A stretch of 64,000 nucleotides of DNA from Mya arenaria. Lineage: Eukaryota > Mollusca > Bivalvia > Myida > Myidae. How positions within the stretch are numbered: the stretch's first letter is position 1; each line of letters begins with the position of its first letter. Below, piece by piece: positions 59,501 to 64,000 of the stretch. The stretch lies in the NCBI RefSeq assembly GCF_026914265.1, contig NC_069132.1, forward strand, positions 33,040,932-33,104,931, written 5' to 3'. The position numbers and the translations under genes were made by a program. The notes under the pieces are model-generated. The model saw only the letters and a list, made by a program, of their open reading frames with translations. It ran no database searches and was not told the origin of the DNA.

Positions 59501-60587
59501 ATACCTCAGCCATGAATGGGACCTGAACCAGACACCTTGGGCCTTCCGAAGTTTTCCTCCGCTGAATCTGTAAATAAGATAAAATTATAATATATTTGCA
59601 CTTACATTATTTGTTTTGAAAATTATAAAAAATAAACTCAAAATAATTGTTTATCGTATAATTTTGACAGTATTGAAAGCTTTTGCTTTACCATGTTATT
59701 ACGACGTTTCAAAAGTATTTGCTACTCTGCGGTTAATAATCACACTGGTACAATGTTGCCTGCTATTTACAAAATCGTATACCATACCATGGTACTGTAC
59801 ACAGGCGCAAGTCACATAATAAAAAATCGGCCTATATATGTTTATTAAAATATATAAATTATTATAGTATATAGCCCATATAGAACATTAAAAAAAGTTT
59901 GTGTCAAGTACCTGTGGTACTGTACTGCATGTTTTTTTAAGCTAATGCTTGTGTAAAATCCCCTAGCATGGGAAAAAATCTTCATAACAAAACATACAAT
60001 ACTCGGTACAGAAGGCAATAAATGATTGATATATCGGTGCCTAACTTTAGTTGCTTAGTATACATATCCGACGTAAACAAATATGAAATAGTTGCACATC
60101 GAGGTACAGTGTCGAGCAATTATTTAACAGATATACCTTGATGGGAAAGAGCAACAATGTGCCTCGTCCCATGAAGTGGACAATAGCTCAAACTTCTTAG
60201 CACCAGTCAAAGGCTAAATGCTGGTAGCAAAAACATCCGGATACGGCGGATAAACACACGAGGATACCATTTTGAAATGGCTGATTACTCGGAATAACCT
60301 CGGTGTACTTATATAGATGACGTCACAAGGGTGACATCATTGAAGAAATAGTTAAAATTTAAAAAAAAGCGGACACGTTTTGTTATCACTCTTCCGAAAA
60401 CTGACTTCGAAGTCATAAATTCGAAAACAGTTCTGACAAACCACAGAGTCAGTATTTATGTGCCTATACCCCCTAAGCCTCTGGTTTTTATGCCTGTTTT
60501 CGAAGTTTAAGCCTTTCTCATTTTTTTTTAAAATCGGAATAGAATTGTACGCACGGGCGTACAGGAGTACGCCTAGTTACGCCCCTG
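56592..60587 (-). mobile_element. hAT DNA transposon, nearly full length, decayed
   Basis: Terminal inverted repeats CAGGGGCGTAACT (56,592-56,604) and its complement (60,575-60,587), the classic hAT terminus, are flanked on both sides by 'tcaac', a possible 5-bp target duplication. A subterminal palindrome lies at 56,641-56,659. The transposase is encoded on the minus strand in several exons. The element is about 4.0 kb, the size of a complete ZMYM1-like hAT. Confidence 0.9.
56862..60215 (-). pseudogene. hAT transposase (ZMYM1-like), spliced, inactivated
   Basis: Exons inferred on the minus strand: one ending at about 60,139 (LTGAKKFELLSTSWDEAHCC, donor GTATAT); 58,797-59,567; 58,111-58,486; 57,807-58,000; 57,432-57,688; 56,862-57,308. 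In order they encode a TTF-type zinc-finger region (DGVYCAPCFLFGDKV ... ERHSKSQCHIDQLI), the transposase core with first acidic motif FMVDEATDAATMEQIALC and RGQGYDGASNMSG, and a C-terminal hAT dimerisation domain (STARAERSFSVMRRVKTYLR). Defects: a frame change at an A-run near 59,295-59,302, an in-frame TGA at 58,176-58,178, and a phase clash between the 57,807-58,000 and 57,432-57,688 exons. The N-terminal start is not found. Inactive copy rather than domesticated gene. Confidence 0.85.
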
Positions 60588-61798
60588 TCAACTTATACAT
60601 AACATTATAAAATAGAATTTAAAGAAGGCACGAAGTTTATATACATTAGTAGATTGAATACAAAATAATAATTATTTTATCGTGGCAGTGAGGGAAAGTT
60701 TACTACTATATTAAGTTGTATAATTTATAAGTGAGTTGCGTATGACAAATGCTTCTTTTATATATTTACAACCATTCATAACTTCCTTTTTGTCACATGA
60801 TGCCAATAATTGATGGAATTTAAATACAGATGGATTAACATAAAAGTAAAATCGTTGTATATAAGATTTACGTATTACTGAAGATAACAACGACAAATAC
60901 ATATGAGATGGTGAGCATGAAACTAAACAGGTTGACAAATGAAATAGGAGACATCCATGTAATGTCGTGTGTTTTTTTCTATTCTTCAATTTTCTTAAAC
61001 CTGCACACGTTATGAATCGATTTTAAATTATCATGTGAAGTTAAGAAATTCCCTTAGTCAAGGTGAGGAAACTCCAAAAACTAAGAAGGCTGATAACTTG
61101 ACAGAGTTGCTCCTCTTCCCTTTATGCATAGTTCATTAAGGTCAAACTAAACTAATTCAAAACACAAATAAAGGAGTCGTATTTAAATGGCGATTATAAC
61201 TTTAAGTCCCATATTTGTCTAGCACCCCGACCCTTAACTATGGAATGAGGTCAAACAAAAGAAATCGTATGTATCATATCTAATTATTAACATAAAATAT
61301 GAATCAATCCAAAACTCTATAAATACAAAAGTACATTCATGGTTCAAAAGGTCAACTCTGTCTATAGCGTCCACTTGCACCGGATTTTTTAAACTCAAGT
61401 TATTATTTTCAAAATATAAAAAAACGAAAAAAAATCCTAGCTAAAAATCACAATGCCAGAAATGTAAAAAAATATTTGAAATTATTTGTTTTTCATAAAT
61501 ATACACTTTGCACTGTCTCATGCTATATATTCTAACATGTGCCAGTACTAGTTCATACCTGCGTTTAATATACATTAAACAATGTTTAAGTATGTAGCCC
61601 GGCGATTAATGTAAAGTAAATTAAGACAAAAAACATATTAAACGAAACAGTGGATGACTATGCAGATTAATTTTTACGATGATCCACGTTTTTAACCTCG
61701 AAACCCCTTAAACTGTTATTTTAAACGTGATCTCACTGATCGTGTGTCCTTGACCGAGTTACTCGCTGTGGTATATAACATACCGGGTTGGTATTGAC
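60588..61798. other. Intergenic stretch upstream of SQOR
   Basis: AT-rich, no exon or repeat recognised. Confidence 0.4.
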
Positions 61799-61806
61799 TA
61801 TAAATA
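61799..61806 (+). promoter_or_regulatory. Probable TATA box of SQOR
   Basis: TATAAATA lies 123 bases before the SQOR start codon. A start site about 30 bases downstream would give a 5' UTR of roughly 95 bases. Predicted from position and sequence only. Confidence 0.45.
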
Positions 61807-61928
61807 CATGAGCGCAGCGATCATAGCTGATCGTAGATAGTAGAACAGCCGGGCTGTGATTTATTTTGTGTATTGCTGGATTAAACATCCTACGGATTCT
61901 AAGATACATTTACAAGTGAGGTTACATA

Positions 61929-62111
61929 ATGTCCGGTCATTCATGCCGTCGCATGCAACGTGTTCTCGTGCAGTTCACGAGGAGTTACAGTGAGGGCGGA
62001 AGGCACTACAAGGTTGTAATAGCCGGAGGGGGGACGGGTGGCTGTTCTGTGGGTGCTCGGGCCTGTAGGACGTTCGGCCGGGGAAACGTGGCCATCATAG
62101 AACCAGCAAAG
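61929..62111 (+). CDS. SQOR: Sulfide:quinone oxidoreductase, first coding exon (partial gene)
   Basis: SQOR is a mitochondrial inner-membrane flavoenzyme that oxidises hydrogen sulfide and passes electrons to ubiquinone. The exon encodes 61 residues and ends in AAG followed by a consensus donor (GTAAGT); the gene continues beyond the window. Residues 1-25 are rich in Arg, Ser and hydrophobic residues (SCRRMQRVLVQFTRSYS), as expected of a mitochondrial presequence. Then comes HYKVVIAGGGTGGCSVGARA with the FAD-binding GxGxxG (Gly33, Gly35, Gly38), and GNVAIIEPAK, matching the human GAENVAIVEPSE segment. Related flavoprotein disulfide reductases share the FAD motif, but the spacing to NVAIIEP favours SQOR. 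The ATG is preceded by a TATA-like box 123 bases upstream. Confidence 0.85.
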
Positions 62112-62639
62112 GTAAGTAGCTAAGTTCTGCTATGCTTTATATTCTAGTACACGGTCAAATATCGAACAGTCCGTGACAGTTTTTCCACGATGGCTACTTG
62201 AGATATACAAGTCTAAAAAAATAAACGTGTTATATGGGATTCTTCCAATCCTTAAGGATTTGCCATATCAAAAATCGTAAAAAATCCGTCAACGTACAAT
62301 TATTTGAACTAGAGATATAAATAGTATAATAACAAGGTAAGGCTTATGTAAGTATACTAAGTAGGGGTAAAATGTCAAACTTAACCGCAAAGTCTATACA
62401 TATATGTTTTTTACTAAATGTCCCTATGAGGTCAATGATATGTTGTGGCTGCGATATATGTATACATGTAATGCACTCTATTTTAACCTTTACATGATAA
62501 CGAAAAGGGCATGGACCTAATACGACAATTTCATTGAAAAGGACATTATACCTTTCTTTCTTATACTACTAGTAACATTTTAAGTTATGGATCAGTTTCA
62601 TTTGACACTGAAACTGAGCTCATCTCTTTCTATTATTTT
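62112..62639. other. Start of SQOR intron 1
   Basis: AT-rich intron sequence without recognised features, leading into the tandem array. Confidence 0.5.
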
Positions 62640-64000
62640 GGTGCACTATCACTATTTACCCATGCAGTCATAATATCAGCGTAGATGTCTACCCATGTAG
62701 TACTATTACCAGCCTAGATCACGGTTTACCCATGAAGTTCACCTTCTACCAGCGCTGATAATTAACCGTGCAGTTTCACTTCTACCAGCCATGATGTTGC
62801 CCATGCAGTTCCACTAGAATTGCCAGCCTAGATGTTTACCCTTGCAGTTCCACAACTACCAGCAAAGATAGTTGCCCGTGCAGTTATTCTTCTAACAGCC
62901 TAGGTGTTTACCCATACAGTTCCCGTACTACCAGCCTAGATGTTTACCAATACAGTTCCCGTACTACCAGCCTAGATGTTTGCCCATGCAGTTACCGTAC
63001 TACCAGCCTAGATGTTTACCAATGCAGTTCCCGTACTACCAGCCTAGATGTTTGCCCATGCAGTTAAACTACTACCAGCCCAGATGTTTACCCATGCAGA
63101 ACCACTACTACCAGCCTAGATGTTTACCCGTGCAGTACCAGCACTTCCAGCCTAGATGTGTGTCCGTGCAGTTCCACTTCTACCAGCCTGGATGTTTACC
63201 CATACAGTTCCCGTACTACCAGCCTAGTTGTTTACCCGTGCAGTCCCGCTACTACCAGCCTAGATGTTTACCCGTGCAGTCCCGTTATACCAGCCTAGAT
63301 GTTTACCCGTGCAGTCCCGTTACTACCAGCCTAGATGTTTACCCGTGTAGTCCCGTTACTACCAGCCTAGATGTTTGTCCATGCAGTTTCCGTACTACCA
63401 GCCTAGATGTTTGCCCATGCAGTACCGCAAATACCAGCCTGGATGTGAGTCCGTGCAATTCCACTACAACCACCCTAGATGTTTACCCATGCAGTTTCCG
63501 TTAATACCAACCTAGATGTTTGCCCATGCAGTCCCGCTTCTACCAGCCCAGATGTTACCCATACAGGTCCACTACTACCAGCCTAGATGTTTGCCCATGC
63601 AGTCCCGCTTCTACCAGCCCAGATGTTTACCCATACAGGTCCACTACTACCAGCCTAGATGTTTGCCCTTGCAGTCCCGCTACTACAAGCCTAGATGTTT
63701 GCCCGTCCAGTACCACTTCTACCAGCCTAGATGTTGATCCATGCAGGCCCGCTACTACTCCCACCACTGCCAGCGACGATGTTTGCCCATGCAAATCTAC
63801 TACCTCCAACCTAGATGTTTACCCGTGCAGTACCGCTACTAGCCTAGATGTTCACCCGTGAAGTTCCACTACTACCAGCCTAAATGTTTGCACTTGCAGT
63901 CCCGCTACTACAAGCCTAGATGTTTGCCCGTCCAGTACCACTTCTACCAGCCTAGATGTTGATCCATGCAGTCCCGCTACTACTCCCACCACTGCCAGCG
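62640..64000. repeat. 36-bp minisatellite in SQOR intron 1, runs off the window
   Basis: Units of 'agcctagatgtttaccc' plus 'gtgcagtcccgctactacc' repeat to the last base. The left edge is diverged, the centre (63,240-63,420) most regular with exact 36-base spacing. A larger block recurs: sequence around 63,660-63,775 reappears at about 63,890-64,000. The period is divisible by three, so frames of 113 and 174 codons (12-residue repeat LPMQ.PYYQPRC) are open; these are not genes. Confidence 0.92.

Noticed and set aside
62980-63861. Proline/cysteine/tyrosine-rich repeat ORFs (LPMQ...YYQPRC) resembling shell-matrix proteins
   Set aside because: The 36-bp minisatellite has a codon-multiple period; several frames are open at once and there is no start, signal peptide or end consistent with a gene.
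1-64000. LTR retroelements, Polintons or viral fossils
   Set aside because: No gag-, protease-, integrase-, capsid- or envelope-like stretch and no paired LTRs were seen; the only reverse-transcriptase-related sequence is the LINE fragment.

Overview
This is an AT-rich, repeat-dense animal genomic window, most likely from a bivalve mollusc. That assignment is an inference from compact animal exons with GT-AG introns, tRNA-derived SINEs, many short foldback transposons, repeats carrying 'tgacctttgaccta' and 'attatggcccctga' motifs of a kind familiar from bivalve genomes, and protein exons of invertebrate type. The species cannot be fixed from the sequence.

Layout. (1) 1-10,738: the first coding exon of a ryanodine receptor gene on the minus strand (10,679-10,738) and what is probably its intron 1, which carries a 2.2-kb minisatellite and several foldback elements. 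(2) 10,739-15,559: divergent intergenic region with a near-perfect 76-bp palindrome and a 330-bp segmental duplication. (3) 15,560-22,399, plus strand: a complete nine-exon gene for 2-aminoethylphosphonate--pyruvate transaminase (PhnW type) with an Arg-rich N-terminal extension. (4) 22,400-27,897: a LINE 3' fragment inside SINE-like sequence and other repeats. (5) 27,898-38,471, minus strand: a complete ten-coding-exon SLC34 (type II) sodium-phosphate cotransporter with three minisatellites in its introns. (6) 42,246-53,183, minus strand: a six-exon, 153-residue calmodulin-like EF-hand protein. One 8.7-kb intron is filled mainly by a 21/84-bp higher-order tandem array and a 33-bp array. (7) 55,257-55,589, plus strand: an orphan single-exon ORF. 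(8) 56,592-60,587: a decayed but nearly full-length hAT DNA transposon with terminal inverted repeats, coding for a ZMYM1-like transposase on the minus strand. (9) 61,929-end, plus strand: first coding exon of sulfide:quinone oxidoreductase, whose intron 1 contains a 36-bp minisatellite running off the window.

The two central genes are linked by theme. The transaminase removes the amino group from aminoethylphosphonate, the C-P compound abundant in mollusc lipids, and SLC34 imports inorganic phosphate. They lie tail to tail, but functional coupling is only a hypothesis. The window's most striking structural property is the number of unrelated minisatellites (periods about 21/84, 28-29, 30-31, 33, 33-34, 36, 40, 42 and 52 bp), most of them in introns. 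Several have periods divisible by three and so create long spurious ORFs. I saw no rRNA, functional tRNA, CRISPR, or retrovirus-, LTR- or Polinton-type element.
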